64,000 bases of DNA from Henckelia pumila (GCF_033568475.1 NC_133123.1:159479753-159543752), one strand, 5' to 3'. Positions 32,614 to 44,092 are shown, counted from the stretch's first letter. The notes: generated from the sequence alone by a model not told the origin. Made by a program: numbers and translations.

Positions 32614-33476
32614 TAGAGCCGTCAATTTGGGTTAGGTTCGTCGAGTCGCCCCTTCCCGCCACAAAGTTTAAGTGGGTTGGGTTGAAATTTTTTCAAGGGT
32701 AAATTGCATATATCACCCTTGTGAAATCCCGTGTTAGCTAATAACCCCCTGTGAAAAATTTTTAAGCTAATAATCCCCTGTGATTCTAGATTTGTAGCAT
32801 ACACACCCTTCTGGCTAAAAAATGACGAAAATGCCCTTGACTTTTATGAACTATTTAATTTATCATTTATTTTATGTAGGGGTATTTTCGTCATTTTTTA
32901 GCTGAAAAGGGTGTGTATGCTATAAATCTAGAATCACAGGGGGTTATTAGCTTAAAAAATTTTCACAGGAGGTTATTAGCTAACACGGGATTTCACAAAG
33001 GTGATATATGCAATTTTCCCTTTTTTTCAACCCAACTAAAGGTGGCGCCTAGGCGGATTGGTCCGCCACGGGCCTGAGTTGGCCCGCGAGCCTGGAGAAT
33101 TATTATTTTATTTTTATTTTTATTGTGATATATGTATTTTTAAATGAAAGTTGTGAATTTTTTTTATTAATTATTTTATATAAAATTTATACGTATGTAA
33201 TCAATAATTAAAATTTTTATTAATATGTTTCTATTAATATTTATTTATGAAATGAAATTTATAATTAATTATAATGATTTTTATTTATTTATATTTGTAG
33301 TAAACCAACTCGTAGGTCGGTTCGCCTAACCCGCAACCCACTTTGGGTTGGGTTGGGTTGGGTTGAGAATTTTCAGCCCGCCGGAATGATAGTCTGGTCC
33401 GCCCTCGACCAGTCAAAAGGTAGATTTTTGGTGGATCGGCCCGTTCCGTCATAAGTTGGTCAGTCTGACAGTTCTA
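32614..33476. mobile_element. hAT-like element with 8-bp target duplication
   Basis: Ends are TAGAGCCGTCAA (left) and, inverted, TAGAACTGTCAG (right), flanked by ATTAGAAT (32606-32613) and ATTAGCAT (33477-33484), 7 of 8 bp matching. Subterminal GGGTTGGGTTG repeats occur on both sides. No transposase. The Mutator MITE 32697-33020 is nested inside. Confidence 0.72.
32697..33020. mobile_element. Mutator-type MITE nested in the hAT element
   Basis: A 324-bp fold-back element whose arms of about 145 bp begin GGGTAAATTGCATATATCAC and end with the inverse, GTGATATATGCAATTTTCCC. Flanks are TTTTTTCAA (left) and TTTTTTTCAA (right), consistent with a 9-bp duplication with a one-T slip, as expected for Mutator. 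Related arm sequence occurs at 26050-27746. Confidence 0.85.
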
Positions 33477-33682
33477 ATTAGCATCTACCCTACCGATGAT
33501 ACGTATTTGACGTTAGTTTCGGAAAGTCAGATCCTACCATTTTAAATCATTGATCTACTTATTATTCATATCTTAAATCATGGTTATAAATTAAGGGCAA
33601 CTTATAGATAACTCCCTAAATCAAACATAACTTTCAATTTACTCCATATATTTGTCTTTCCGAAAATGCCCTTGTCATTATT

Positions 33683-35116
33683 TTAATCATTATTATTTCT
33701 TGAATTATCAAATGTGGAATCGGATTCAAAATCTGATTCACTTGATTCATCAAGATAATAAATATTTTCATCGTCGGATGAAAATTCAATTGTTTCTACG
33801 GGATAGAATCCAATAGTATATATTTCTTCAAGAAGTTTAATTTTATTTTTCTTTTCGTTTTGTTTTGGACATTCATTCGCATAATGTCCTTCTTCGTTGC
33901 ACAACCAACATGTGCAATTCTTTCCTTTACCCTTTGGGCAAGGTGGTTTTTTGTTATCAAACTTTTTATAAAATGTTCTTTTATAAGGTTTTCTGAAAAA
34001 ATTCTTTTTAAATTTCTTTTTCTTATAGGGAATAAATTTCTTATTAAAAGATTTATAAGGTTTATTAAATTTATTCTGTTTCTGTCGTTTTAAATATTTG
34101 TGTGACATGTTTGTTTTGCAACCGTATTCTTTTACCGTGAATTCCATTTTGTCACAACAAAGTTTATTGTTTTGTTTGTAGGATTTAGAGATTCTTTTAT
34201 TTAGTGTTACTTCATGACATTTCTTTGTTATTATGTCTTTGATGAATTTAATAGCTCCTCCTAAAGTTTTAGCATAAGGACTAGTTAAGAATTCATCTTT
34301 ACTGTGTATAGGTATATTAGGTATCTTATTAAAGATACTTAGTTTATAATGTTCCTTTTTATCAGCATCTATTAATTGATAATAGTTTGTTTCATAATCA
34401 CAAATAAATTCTTCTAAGTAACATAAATTGCATAATTTAATATTATCTAATATAAAGATTGCTCTATTTTGTTCTATATTCTTAGCTACCAAATTAGCAT
34501 CATTATTAGAAACTCCTAAAAATTCTTGGTACAAGGCATCAACAAATAGTTTGAAATATCGATGTCCTGTCATTCCTTGTGGTAGATTAGTAATTACTAG
34601 ATTTTCAGCCCAAGTTCTTACTGCTCCTACCAGTGTCATTTTTATCATCCCATGAGTTAAAACTTGAATATTCTCACTTTTGTCTAATAATGATGTTAAT
34701 TGAATTTGTACTGATAGTTCATTTGCCCAATGATCTATCTTTGATTTTCTTTCTTTGGCTGTTGAACAACCTAAATCTAAGATATTCTGTTTTACAAATC
34801 CTGATGTTTTTGATTCTCTAAAAATATCTCTAACATCTTTATAAGATCCAGAGTATTGGTCTCTGTTATTTTTAAATTCTTCATCTCTTCCATCACTACC
34901 TTCTACATTCGTTCGTAGATTTAATCGTGGTCTAGAATCATCTTCAGATTCAGATTCTGAAATATCCATATCTCTGTATTGTTCTGAGTCCTGATGTGAA
35001 TGATATAATTCTTCTGTATTTACTCCTATTTGTTCAAAATCAGATGAGTCGGTTTCACTAAACATCTCCATACTTATGTTTGCCATAACTAAGGGGATTT
35101 CTATACCATGATTCAA
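33683..35116 (-). CDS. Caulimovirid coat protein (copy 1), intact frame
   Basis: 477 residues. An acidic Ser/Glu/Asp-rich N-terminus is followed by a central capsid domain (WANELSVQIQ, TWAENLVITN). A very basic Lys/Phe/Tyr-rich stretch and one CCHC knuckle CWLCNEEGHYANEC (about 405-418) come next, then an acidic tail. That is the architecture of caulimovirid coat proteins. The ORF may instead start at the internal Met at 35086; the 35116 start overlaps the preceding ORF (35058-35351) by 59 nt, a typical compact viral arrangement. The frame ends 88 bp from the enclosing inverted repeat. Copy 2 at 53497-53794 preserves only its N-terminus. Confidence 0.85.
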   Translation of the reverse strand: MNHGIEIPLVMANISMEMFSETDSSDFEQIGVNTEELYHSHQDSEQYRDMDISESESEDDSRPRLNLRTNVEGSDGRDEEFKNNRDQYSGSYKDVRDIFRESKTSGFVKQNILDLGCSTAKERKSKIDHWANELSVQIQLTSLLDKSENIQVLTHGMIKMTLVGAVRTWAENLVITNLPQGMTGHRYFKLFVDALYQEFLGVSNNDANLVAKNIEQNRAIFILDNIKLCNLCYLEEFICDYETNYYQLIDADKKEHYKLSIFNKIPNIPIHSKDEFLTSPYAKTLGGAIKFIKDIITKKCHEVTLNKRISKSYKQNNKLCCDKMEFTVKEYGCKTNMSHKYLKRQKQNKFNKPYKSFNKKFIPYKKKKFKKNFFRKPYKRTFYKKFDNKKPPCPKGKGKNCTCWLCNEEGHYANECPKQNEKKNKIKLLEEIYTIGFYPVETIEFSSDDENIYYLDESSESDFESDSTFDNSRNNND

Positions 35117-35351
35117 TTTTGAATGGTGGTTCTTCCTTCATTTTTCTTTTTCCTTTATCTATTGGAAGAACTTTCTTAAGATAGTTTAATATTTCATTAC
35201 TATGTCTTTCTTGTTCAATTATTAATCTAGTCGTTGCTAAATCAATATATTCTTTGAAATTCTTCTCTAATTCTTGTATTGATAGATTGATCTTTTTAAT
35301 ATTATTTTCTAAATCTCTTAGATCTTTTTCTAATTTTATTAAGGACGTCAT
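35058..35351 (-). CDS. Caulimovirid small coiled-coil ORF (virion-associated-protein-like), copy 1
   Basis: 97 residues beginning MTSLIKLEKDLRDLENNIKK, a heptad-rich coiled coil over about 5-75, then a basic GKRKMKEE patch. Its place between movement protein and coat protein, its size and N-terminal coiled coil resemble the virion-associated protein (ORF III product) of caulimoviruses. I see no clear sequence motif beyond that. Its ATG overlaps the movement-protein stop (ATGA). Intact here; its copy 2 equivalent has a one-base loss just after the start. Confidence 0.65.
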   Translation of the reverse strand: MTSLIKLEKDLRDLENNIKKINLSIQELEKNFKEYIDLATTRLIIEQERHSNEILNYLKKVLPIDKGKRKMKEEPPFKIESWYRNPLSYGKHKYGDV

Positions 35352-35640
35352 TGCGATGAGGTTGACTCATTAACAATAGCTTGTTTAATTTTAAGAATAT
35401 TTTGATTCATGGTTCCAATCTTATCAAGAATATCTTCATCATTTCTAGCAAATGATAATGATCTTCTTGGTACAGACTGTTTTGTGATTTGGAGGTCATC
35501 TGAACTCCATCTTTTATAGGGATTTATTTCTTCAATAAATGCTTTTCGAGGGTGTTCAATTCTTGTAATATTTTCAAACATTCTTTCAACAGAAATAGTT
35601 GGTTTTGTTGAAATTATTTCTGCTTGAGAATTATTACTTA
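35348..35640 (-). pseudogene. Caulimovirid movement protein, C-terminal part (copy 1)
   Basis: About 97 residues (SNNSQ..., VERMFENITRIEH, RWSSDDLQITKQSVPRRSLS) that follow directly, in copy 2, the movement-protein core. In copy 1 the gene is split at this point by the gypsy inserted at 35646-42925. It ends in the TGA overlapping the next ORF. Confidence 0.8.
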
Positions 35641-35645
35641 TTGCT
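35641..35645. repeat. Target-site duplication of gypsy 35646-42925
   Basis: TTGCT, repeated exactly at 42926-42930. Confidence 0.95.
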
Positions 35646-36967
35646 TGTAGTGACCCTTATCCGGATCACCTACTAAACAGAACTTAGGCATGCAATTAAC
35701 TTAATTGAAACAGATATCAGAATAAAACTGCGGAAACCATAAACATTATACAATCCCAAGTAAAGGAATCTATAATTATCCAATAATATACAACCAAATC
35801 GAATAGCTATAAAAACCCCAAACAATCAGTAGTAAAACATAAGCGAAGCTCCAGCTGGCCAACCACTGACTAGCCCCTCCTGGATCCACCCTCCTCGTCC
35901 AATCGCAAACCTGCCCCATGGAATAGGGTGTCCAGAAAATACAGAGTACGAGACGTGAGCATAAAATGCTAAGTGCGAGAGTATGAGTATACATGCATGC
36001 AAAGTGAACTCCCTATAGACTCGAGGTCAAGGATCAGATAACAGAGACAGACCGGGCCCTGGTATGTAGCACGCTGTGCCGTCGCTTCAGGAGGTGGCTC
36101 CCATACCGAGATAACCGTGGAAACGCCGGACCCAAATCGATGAAAGTCCATCCACTAACAGGATAGGGTACAACCCTACTAACAGACATCTCGAAGGAGA
36201 TACAGCAAGATGCAAATGAATGCAGCATAATATTATGGCATATAAATCATGCAGTCACATAATACATGCATACTCAGTCAGGATATCTCGAACAGTACTT
36301 TCGTACCTCAATACAGTGCAAGCTCTACCAACTCTAGGTCCACGCCTATAGTCTGCTCTACACTGCCAAATGATACTACTATCATCAAAGTGCTCTAAAA
36401 GCCTTAACTAAGCTATTGCATACTCCTAAATATTTATAGGGAGCAAAAGCTATACCTTCGTTCGTCGTTAGCCCTTTGATGTCGATGCCTCCAGAACTTG
36501 GGCACAACTCCGCTACGACTACCGAACGCCTCTCCGACCTCCGGACCAAGCCTAAGAAGACTAGAACAGCTCCAAAAGGACTAGAAAGGAAAGGAGAACT
36601 CGGAATTGGCAAATGAAAGTGAAGTCTTGGCCTTCTATTTATAGACAACGATCAGAACTTCCGATCCTTGATCGGAACGTCCGAACCTCGATCGGAACGT
36701 CCGATCCTGTCATCGGAGCTTCCGAAGATCCTGATCTGCCACGTGTCAAAATATCACTTGATGACTCCGGATAGGGGTGATCGGAGCTTCCGGTCCTGAT
36801 CGGAGCTTCCGATCCAACCACACGTCATGCCTGACGTAATAACATCGGTGCCTCCGATCGCTCATCGGAGCTTCCGATCCTGTTCGGAGCTTCCGATCCG
36901 TCCGATACCTAATTCAATTAATTAGCATTAATCCTTTAATTACTCAATTAGGGCACGGGCTACTACA
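35646..36967 (-). repeat. Gypsy 3' LTR (1,322 bp)
   Basis: Plus-strand ends are TGTAGTGACCC and GGCTACTACA. The PPT (AAGTGGGGGAGA on the minus strand) lies at about 36969-36982. It lacks one 21-bp palindromic unit found in the other LTR. Confidence 0.95.
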
Positions 36968-37102
36968 TTCTCCCCCACTTAAGATATTTCGTCCTCGAAA
37001 TCAGATCTTAAGTACCGAATGCAAATACAGAAATCAGAAACATTCTTTATTCAAATCAAACGTTTACAGAGTTTGCAACTGAATACAACTTAAAGAATGA
37101 AA

Positions 37103-37597
37103 TCAAAACAACTCAGGATGGTCTTTACGCATCCTGTCCTCAAGCTCCCAAGTAGCTTCCTCAGTGCCTCGGCGCTGCCACTGAACTAAAACCAAAGGAA
37201 TGACTTTGTTCCGTAAAACCTTATCCTTATAATCCAGGATACGAAGAGGTTTCTCAACATAAGTCAAATCCTTGTCTACCTGAACCTCAGACCGCTGCAG
37301 AATATGAGATTCATCCGCCACATACCGTCGCAACAGAGATACGTGGAACACGTCGTGAATGCTGGATAGATGCGGTGGCAATGCTAGTCGATAAGCCAAA
37401 TCGCCAATACTCTCCAAGATCTCAAACGGACCGATAAATCTGGGAGACAACTTGCCCTTAAGGCCAAATCTGAGAATCTTGCGGAAAGGTGACACTCTCA
37501 GAAACACTTTCTCCCCGACCTCGAACTGCAAAGGCCTACGCTTGATATTAGCATAACTGGCCTGACGATCCTGGGCAGTCTTAATCCGTTTCTTGAT
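37103..37597 (-). CDS. Gypsy integrase C-terminus and chromodomain
   Basis: The frame resumes after a TAG (37598-37600) in the same frame as gag-pol. It reads the GPY/F-type segment (KGKLSPRFIGPFEI, LAYRLALPPHLS) and ends in a chromodomain-like LVLVQWQRRGTEEATWE. It was part of the gag-pol ORF; the first Met after the stop is at 37531. The chromodomain-like end places the element among plant chromoviruses (Tekay/Del-like). Confidence 0.88.
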   Translation of the reverse strand: MKKRIKTAQDRQASYANIKRRPLQFEVGEKVFLRVSPFRKILRFGLKGKLSPRFIGPFEILESIGDLAYRLALPPHLSSIHDVFHVSLLRRYVADESHILQRSEVQVDKDLTYVEKPLRILDYKDKVLRNKVIPLVLVQWQRRGTEEATWELEDRMRKDHPELF

Positions 37598-40500
37598 CTA
37601 ATCAACAATGTCTATCGCCTGCTGGATAAACTCCGGTCCTTCAGCCTGTCTCTCCCTCACTTCTTCCCAGAAGAGTGGAGTACGACAACGTCGCCCATAC
37701 AACGCCTCAAAAGGTGTCATCCCAATACTAGTGTGATAGCTGTTGTTGTAAGCGAACTCGATCAACGGCAAATGATCCTGCCAGGCTGAACCAAAATCCA
37801 AGACGCACGCTCTAAGCATATCTTCTAACGTACGGATAGTGCGCTCTGACTGACCATCAGTCTCCGGATGATAGGCTGTACTCAAACTGAGAGTAGTACC
37901 CATCGCACGCTGAACACTCCCCCAGAATCTAGAAGTAAACCTGGGGTCCCGATCGCTGACAATGCTCACAGGCACTCCATGAAGTCGGACGATCTCCTGA
38001 ATGTACATCCGTGCCATGCGATCCACAGAGTACTCTCGGCTATAGGCAATGAAATGCGCTGACTTGGTGAGTCGGTCCACCACCACCCAGATAGCATCAC
38101 AGTTCCTCGGGGATACCGGCAAATGGGTCACAAAGTCCATAGTGATAAACTCCCATTTCCATTCAGGAATAGGCAGACTGTGAAGCAATCCTCCAGGTCG
38201 TCGGTGCTCTGCTTTGACCTGTTGACACACCAAACATCTCGAAACAAACTGATAAACACTGTGTTTCATTCCCTTCCACCAGAAACGAGTACGTAGATCC
38301 TTGTACATCTTGTTGCTCCCAGGATGAATACTCAACTTAGTGCGATGCGCCTGAGACAAAATCTCCTCTCGCAACTCTTCATCCTGCGGAATCACAAGCC
38401 TACCAGACAAACACAGAAAGCCATCTGACTGATAATGAAATCCAGACGAGCTACCCTCGTTAGCTAGACGAGCTAAACGCTGAGTCTTTGAATCAGACAT
38501 CTGAGCATCTCGGATCCGCGAATACAAGGCTGGCTCAGATAATATCGCAAACATCTGGATACTCTGCATACCTTTCTTATGCTTGAAGGTAAAACCTGAA
38601 GTACAACAGTCACTAATCGCACTAGACATCGAACAAGTCTGAAGTGCGGATAGTCGCACCTTGCGACTCAAAGCATCAGCGGTGAGATTAGCAGCTCCCG
38701 GATGGTACTTAATCTCGCAATCATAGTCCTTAAGCAAGTCCATCCAACGTCTCTGTCTCATGTTCAATTCTGCCTGAGTGAACAAATACTTGAGACTCTT
38801 ATGGTCGGTGAAGATCTCAAATTTCTCGCCATACAGATAATGACGCCAGATCTTCAAAGCGAACACAATGGCTGCCAATTCCAAATCATGGACTGAGTAG
38901 TTGTCCTCGTGAAGCTTCAGCTGTCTAGAAGCGTATGCGATCACATGCCCATTCTGAGTCAGGACACAACCTAACCCCTGAAGAGAAGCATCCGTGTAAA
39001 CTACATACCCTCCAGATCCTGACGGTAATGCTAACACCGGCGCAGAAGTCAACCGCCGTCGAAGCTCACGGAAATTCTCCTCACACTCGGAGGACCACTC
39101 AAAATCCACACCCTTGCGGGTAAGCTGCGTCAACGGTCGAGCTAACTGAGAGAAGTTCAGAATGAAGAGACGATAATACCCTGCTAGACCCAGAAAACTA
39201 CGGATCTCAGCAACTGTCGTCTGACGCGACCAATTAAGTACCGCTTCAATCTTGCTTGGATCAACAGAAATCCCCTCCCTGGATATGATATGGCCAAGAA
39301 AAACCACTCTATCCATCCAGAACTCACACTTGCTCAGCTTGGCGTACAATTGCTCATCTCGAAGAGTCTGCAGTACCAACCGCAAGTGAGAAACATGCTC
39401 TTCCGTATTACGCGAATAAACCAGGATGTCGTCAATGAAGACCACGACAAACTTGTCCAAATACTCCCTGAAGACACGGTTCATCAAATCCATGAATATA
39501 GCCGGAGCATTGGTCAAACCAAATGGCATCACTAGGAACTCGTAATGCCCATAGCGAGTACGGAATGCAGTCTTGGCTACGTCCTGATCACGGACTCTCA
39601 ACTGATGATACCCAGATCTCAAGTCAATCTTGGAGTAAACTGACGTGCCCTGCAGCTGATCAAACAAGTCATCAATACGAGGCAACGGATACTTGTTCTT
39701 CACAGTGACTCGATTCAGCTGCCGATAGTCAATGCACAGCCGCATCGACCCATCCTTCTTCTTCACGAAGAGAACAGGAGCTCCCCAAGGAGATACACTA
39801 GGACGAATGTACCCCTTGTCCAAAAGATCATGTAGCTGATTCTTCAACTCACGCATCTCTGACGGAGCCAGACGATACGGTGCTCTAGAAATAGGCGAAG
39901 TACCCGGCATCAACTCTATGCCAAACTCGACATCCCTAGCAGGAGGAAAACCCGGAATCTCATCAGGAAACACATCTGGAAATTCATCCACAACAGGAAT
40001 GCTCTCTATCCCAATACTCTCAGCGGAAAAATCAACTGCATAGATAAGGTAGCCTTCCCCGCCAGACTCTAGAGCTCGACAGGCTCTCAAAGCTGATACC
40101 AAAGGCATCGGGGGTCGCGCTCCCTCACCATAGAAAAACCAACTCTCACTCCCTTCCGGATGAAAGCGTACTAATCTCTGATAGCAGTCCACTGAAGCTC
40201 GATAGGTAGTCAGCACATCTATTCCCAGAATGCAATCAAAGTCGTCCATCGCCAGGACCATGAGATTCGCCAACAGAACGTTCCCTTCGAACTCTAAAGG
40301 GCAACCCATCACTAGACGCTTAGCCAAAGCAGATTGGCCCATCGAAGTAGAAACAGACATCACTACGTCTAGTGCAATGCATGGTAACTTATGCCTCTTA
40401 ACAAAATGTGCAGAAATGAAGGAATGAGATGCACCAGTGTCAATAAGTACAAGAGCAGGTATACCATAAAGCAAAAATGTACCTGCGATGACTTTCTCAT

Positions 40501-41524
40501 TCTCCTCCACAGCCTGATCATGTCTCAGGGCAAACACCTGGCCAGAAGCTCGTGGCCTCAAATGAGAACTCCCAGCAGACTGTCCCTGTGACCTCTGCTG
40601 TACGGTGGCCTGAGAACCCGATCCTGAACCAGATCCAGAACCGACTCCCCCAGACAGTGGACAATCCCTCCGGATATGACCAGTCTCTCCACAACGGAAA
40701 CAAGCTCCAGAAGCTCTACGGCACTTGTCGGATGGATGGTTCTTCCCACAGTGATCACACTTGTCCTTCTTACCATAACGGACAATACCTCCAGAACCAG
40801 AGGAAGAAGAAGATCCAGACTTCTTGAAAGTTTGGGCACGGGGACCCAAAGAACTAGCAGGCCTCGATTGAGGGAAAGACCTGTTCCGCCGAATGCTATC
40901 CTCCGCCTGGTGACAACGGCTCACCAAACCCTCGTAGGACATGTCGTCGCCAACCGCCACACGGTCATGGATCTCAGGGTTAAGGCCCTGAAGGAACAGA
41001 TTATACTTCATCTCTGAGCTATCAGCAATCTCGGGGCAATAGGATAGCAGATCAAAGAACCTCTGCTGATACTCATCGATAGACATGGTTCCCTGTCGCA
41101 GACTCAGTAGCTCGCCTGCCTTCGACTGTCGGAGTGCAGGAGGAAAATACCGCTTTTGGAAAGCTGTGCGGAACTCGGCCCAGGTGGACACTTCTCTCGC
41201 CGCAACAAAAGGTGCAGAAGTAAACCTCCACCACCTGCGCGCACGCCCATCCAAAAGATAGCCAAGGGTCTCCACCTTCTGCTCCTCGGTGCATTGGAAA
41301 GTCTGAAAAGTCGTCTCCATGCGGTCTAACCAGTTCTCCGCATCCTCCGGAGACTCACCTCCAACTAAGGGCTTGGGACCCATAGCTAAGAATCGACGCA
41401 CAGTGAAACGCTCGTCGTCATGATGACGATGACGCCGTTCTCGACGAGGCTCCCGGTCGGCATCACCCCAACGCCCACCAATACTGCCATGAGAACTCTG
41501 GTCGTCACGATTTGACATATACAA
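37598..41524 (-). CDS. Gypsy gag-pol polyprotein
   Basis: A 1308-residue open frame. Retrotrans_gag (about 50-220; [19 protein letters not shown]), CCHC knuckle [14 protein letters not shown] (about 278-291), protease [12 protein letters not shown] (about 360), RT with [19 protein letters not shown] and catalytic FIDDIL (about 695), RNase H ([31 protein letters not shown]), integrase HHCC zinc site (…[11 protein letters not shown]) and DDE core ([34 protein letters not shown]). All catalytic residues seem present. It ends at a single TAG (Gln to stop by comparison with the sister element at the right edge). Confidence 0.95.
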   Translation of the reverse strand: MYMSNRDDQSSHGSIGGRWGDADREPRRERRHRHHDDERFTVRRFLAMGPKPLVGGESPEDAENWLDRMETTFQTFQCTEEQKVETLGYLLDGRARRWWRFTSAPFVAAREVSTWAEFRTAFQKRYFPPALRQSKAGELLSLRQGTMSIDEYQQRFFDLLSYCPEIADSSEMKYNLFLQGLNPEIHDRVAVGDDMSYEGLVSRCHQAEDSIRRNRSFPQSRPASSLGPRAQTFKKSGSSSSSGSGGIVRYGKKDKCDHCGKNHPSDKCRRASGACFRCGETGHIRRDCPLSGGVGSGSGSGSGSQATVQQRSQGQSAGSSHLRPRASGQVFALRHDQAVEENEKVIAGTFLLYGIPALVLIDTGASHSFISAHFVKRHKLPCIALDVVMSVSTSMGQSALAKRLVMGCPLEFEGNVLLANLMVLAMDDFDCILGIDVLTTYRASVDCYQRLVRFHPEGSESWFFYGEGARPPMPLVSALRACRALESGGEGYLIYAVDFSAESIGIESIPVVDEFPDVFPDEIPGFPPARDVEFGIELMPGTSPISRAPYRLAPSEMRELKNQLHDLLDKGYIRPSVSPWGAPVLFVKKKDGSMRLCIDYRQLNRVTVKNKYPLPRIDDLFDQLQGTSVYSKIDLRSGYHQLRVRDQDVAKTAFRTRYGHYEFLVMPFGLTNAPAIFMDLMNRVFREYLDKFVVVFIDDILVYSRNTEEHVSHLRLVLQTLRDEQLYAKLSKCEFWMDRVVFLGHIISREGISVDPSKIEAVLNWSRQTTVAEIRSFLGLAGYYRLFILNFSQLARPLTQLTRKGVDFEWSSECEENFRELRRRLTSAPVLALPSGSGGYVVYTDASLQGLGCVLTQNGHVIAYASRQLKLHEDNYSVHDLELAAIVFALKIWRHYLYGEKFEIFTDHKSLKYLFTQAELNMRQRRWMDLLKDYDCEIKYHPGAANLTADALSRKVRLSALQTCSMSSAISDCCTSGFTFKHKKGMQSIQMFAILSEPALYSRIRDAQMSDSKTQRLARLANEGSSSGFHYQSDGFLCLSGRLVIPQDEELREEILSQAHRTKLSIHPGSNKMYKDLRTRFWWKGMKHSVYQFVSRCLVCQQVKAEHRRPGGLLHSLPIPEWKWEFITMDFVTHLPVSPRNCDAIWVVVDRLTKSAHFIAYSREYSVDRMARMYIQEIVRLHGVPVSIVSDRDPRFTSRFWGSVQRAMGTTLSLSTAYHPETDGQSERTIRTLEDMLRACVLDFGSAWQDHLPLIEFAYNNSYHTSIGMTPFEALYGRRCRTPLFWEEVRERQAEGPEFIQQAIDIVD

Positions 41525-41568
41525 AAATACCTCAAGATGAGACTAAAATCCCAAGAAATCTTTTGCAT

Positions 41569-41580
41569 GCTCTGATACCA
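41569..41580 (-). other. Gypsy primer-binding site (tRNA-iMet)
   Basis: The minus strand reads TGGTATCAGAGC, 4 bp from the 5' LTR end at 41585. Confidence 0.92.
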
Positions 41581-41584
41581 TAAA

Positions 41585-42925
41585 TGTAGTGACCCTTACC
41601 CGGATCACCTACTAAACAGAACTTAGGCATGCAATTAACTTAATTGAAACAGATATCAGAATAAAACTGCGGAAACCATAAACATTATACAATCCCAAGT
41701 AAAGGAATCTGTAATTATCCAATAATATACAACCAAATCGAATAGCTGTAAAAACCCCAAACAATCAGTAGTAAAACCTAAGCGAAGCTCCAGCTGGCCA
41801 ACCACTGACTAGCCCCTCCTGGATCCACCCTCCTCGTCCAATCGCAAACCTGCCCCATGGAATAGGGTGTCCAGAAAATACAGAGTACGAGACGTGAGCA
41901 TAAAATGCTCAGTGCGAGAGTATGAGTATACATGCATGCAAAGTGAACTCCCTATAGACTCGAGGTCAAGGATCAGATAACAGAGACAGACCGAGCCCTG
42001 GTATGTAGCACGCTGTGCCGTCGCTTCAGGAGGTGGCTCCCATACCGAGATAACCGTGGAAACGCCGGACCCAAATCGATGGAAGTCCATCCACTAACAG
42101 GATAGGGTACAACCCTACTAACAGACATCGAAGGAGATACAGCAAGATGCAAATGAATGCAGCATAATATTATGGCATATAAATCATGCAGTCACATAAT
42201 ACATGCATACTCAGTCAGGATATCTCGAACAGTACTTTCGTACCTCAATACAGTGCAAGCTCTACCAACTCTAGGTCCACGCCTATAGTCTGCTCTACAC
42301 TGCCAAATGATACTACTATCATCAAAGTGCTCTAAAAGCCTTAACTAAGCTATTGCATACTCCTAAATATTTATAGGGAGCAAAAGCTATACCTTCGTCC
42401 GTCGTTAGCCCTTTGATGTCGATGCCTCCAGAACTTGGGCACAACTCCGCTACGACTACCGAACGCCTCTCCGACCTCCGGACCAAGCCTAAGAAGACTA
42501 GAACAGCTCCAAAAGTACTAGAAAGGAAAGGAGAACTCGGAATTGGCAAATGAAAGTGAAGTCTTGGCCTTCTATTTATAGACAACGATCGGAACTTCCG
42601 ATCCTTGATCGGAACGTCCGAACCTCGATCGAAACGTCCGATCCTGTAATCGGAGCTTCCGAAGATCCTGATCTGCCACGTGTCAAAATATCACTTGATG
42701 ACTCCGGATAGGGGTGATCGGAGCTTCCGGTCCTGATCGGAGCTTCCGATCCAACCACACGTCATGCCTGACGTAATAACATCGGTGCCTCCGATCGCTC
42801 ATCGGAGCTTCCGATCCTGTTCGGAGCTTCCGATCGTGCCTTCGGAGCTTCCGATCCGTCCGATACCTAATTCAATTAATTAGCATTAATCCTTTAATTA
42901 CTCAATTAGGGCACGGGCTACTACA
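41585..42925 (-). repeat. Gypsy 5' LTR (1,341 bp)
   Basis: The partner of 35646-36967. The U3 part (42590-42870) is an array of short near-palindromes of the type GATCGGAGCTTCCGATC. Confidence 0.95.
42571..42580 (-). promoter_or_regulatory. Gypsy LTR TATA box
   Basis: The minus strand reads TATAAATAGA, just downstream of the palindrome array in U3. The homologous box in the other LTR is at about 36636-36645. Confidence 0.65.
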
Positions 42926-43583
42926 TTGCTAAACCGACAACATAGTTTATATTGATCGGATGGTTTTCTGTTAACATAAGATTATTTCTATAAAAGTAAT
43001 AATCTAATGTTAAAACGTCATTTATGTTTTTATCAAAAAGAGATATATTGTATTGTGGATAAATACAAAATTTCATCTTTTTGTAACATAAATTTTCTTC
43101 AATTTTTCCAAGGATAGAATCCTCGAAATTACGTATTCGTTTGTCACGAACTGTTATTTCAATTAGTGTATCTATTCCTTCTCGGTAGTGAGCTGATATT
43201 ATTATTTCAATTCCTCCGATATGAACATATTTCAGTTCAGATCGTTCTTTTTCACTGGCTTTTGCCATGATGGTATTAATATCTTGAGTTGTTAATAACT
43301 TCAGAGTATTAGACCTTGATTCGTTATTTATTTTACAAGATCGTTCTTTTGTACAAATCGAATAATAAATTAAATTTTTTCTGGGATTAATAAAATTTGA
43401 AATCTTACTTAGTATTCCTGGTTGGTCTATTAGATTTGTTTTTGAATTAGAAAACCCTGTTTTCTGTATTTCAGCAAACTTACTTTGATTGAATATAATA
43501 TTCAAATTATACTCTTGGTTTTCTTCAGATTCTTCAGATTCATCGACCAGGTTGTTTTGATTTGGAATGGTTACTTCTGTCAT
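42926..43583 (-). pseudogene. Caulimovirid movement protein, N-terminal and core part (copy 1)
   Basis: About 219 residues starting MTEVTIPNQNNLVDESEESE. The 30K-type movement protein core follows: IGGIEIIISAHYREGIDT, DKRIRNFEDSILGKIEENLC, FCIYPQYNISLFDKNINDVL and HPININYVVGLA. Movement proteins form tubules at plasmodesmata. The gypsy insertion (TSD TTGCT at 42926-42930) separates it from its C-terminus at 35348-35640. Reading through the LTR adds one foreign residue, then stop. Confidence 0.85.
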
Positions 43584-43862
43584 TTTAACAGATGATAGAA
43601 CTTCTTAATTTTCTTAAGGCTATTAAAAGCCTTTTTGTTGAATCTATCTGTTCTTATAAATTCTGAAAATCTTCGAAACTATCAATTGAAAATTGACAAT
43701 TTTTAAGATGTTTCAAATTGTTTTCACAATTTTCTATATCAAAATTTATATTTTGAGAATATAAATTAAAGATATTCATTTTTGTATTTTCATACATTTT
43801 TCATTTAGTAAAAATTGTTACTTTTATTATTTTGCTTTTGTTGATCGGATTTCGATAACAAA
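43569..43862 (-). pseudogene. Caulimovirid small ORF B (copy 1), broken
   Basis: It is homologous to the 97-residue ORF at 52037-52330 in copy 2, between small ORF A and the movement protein. In copy 1 at least two stops are visible: TGA replacing TGG near 43801 and TAA near 43650. The product is Asn/Lys-rich with no motif that I recognise. Confidence 0.6.
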
Positions 43863-43870
43863 GTTTGTTC

Positions 43871-44092
43871 TTATTCATAGCATATTGTTTTGTCTTCAAT
43901 TTCATCGTTTTCAGAAATTTGAATTATCATTTTCCAGTTGCTTGAAAAATGTTCTTTTTTATGATTTTTGAAATAAAAGGTTTGGAGATCTTTTATTTTA
44001 TTCCATAATTTATCTATTTGACGTAAATCTTTTAGTAAGATTATTTTATCAAATAAATTTTTAATCTCAATATCTAAAGTTAATCCAGGCAT
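43871..44092 (-). CDS. Caulimovirid small ORF A (copy 1)
   Basis: 73 residues (MPGLTLDIEIKNLFDKIILL...), almost identical to 51823-52044. It is the first ORF after the primer-binding site, the place occupied by small leader-proximal ORFs in other caulimovirids. Predicted helical, no motif recognised. Function unknown. Confidence 0.6.
   Translation of the reverse strand: MPGLTLDIEIKNLFDKIILLKDLRQIDKLWNKIKDLQTFYFKNHKKEHFSSNWKMIIQISENDEIEDKTICYE

Larger units (their letters stand above)
35646..42925 (-). mobile_element. Full-length Ty3/gypsy chromovirus inside the viral movement gene
   Basis: A 7,280-bp minus-strand element: 5' LTR 41585-42925, PBS, gag-pol, chromodomain region, PPT and 3' LTR 35646-36967, with the exact duplication TTGCT. 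The two LTRs differ by about 12 substitutions in roughly 1,320 bp plus a 21-bp and a 2-bp indel, so insertion is young. gag-pol is open except for one TAG. Confidence 0.95.

Noticed and set aside
36385..36821. ORFs repeated in the two gypsy LTRs (also 42322-42758)
   Set aside because: They lie in U3/R and arise from the palindrome repeats. No domain, and not between PBS and PPT.
40391..41017. Plus-strand ORFs over the gypsy gag
   Set aside because: Antisense shadows of an open gag-pol frame.
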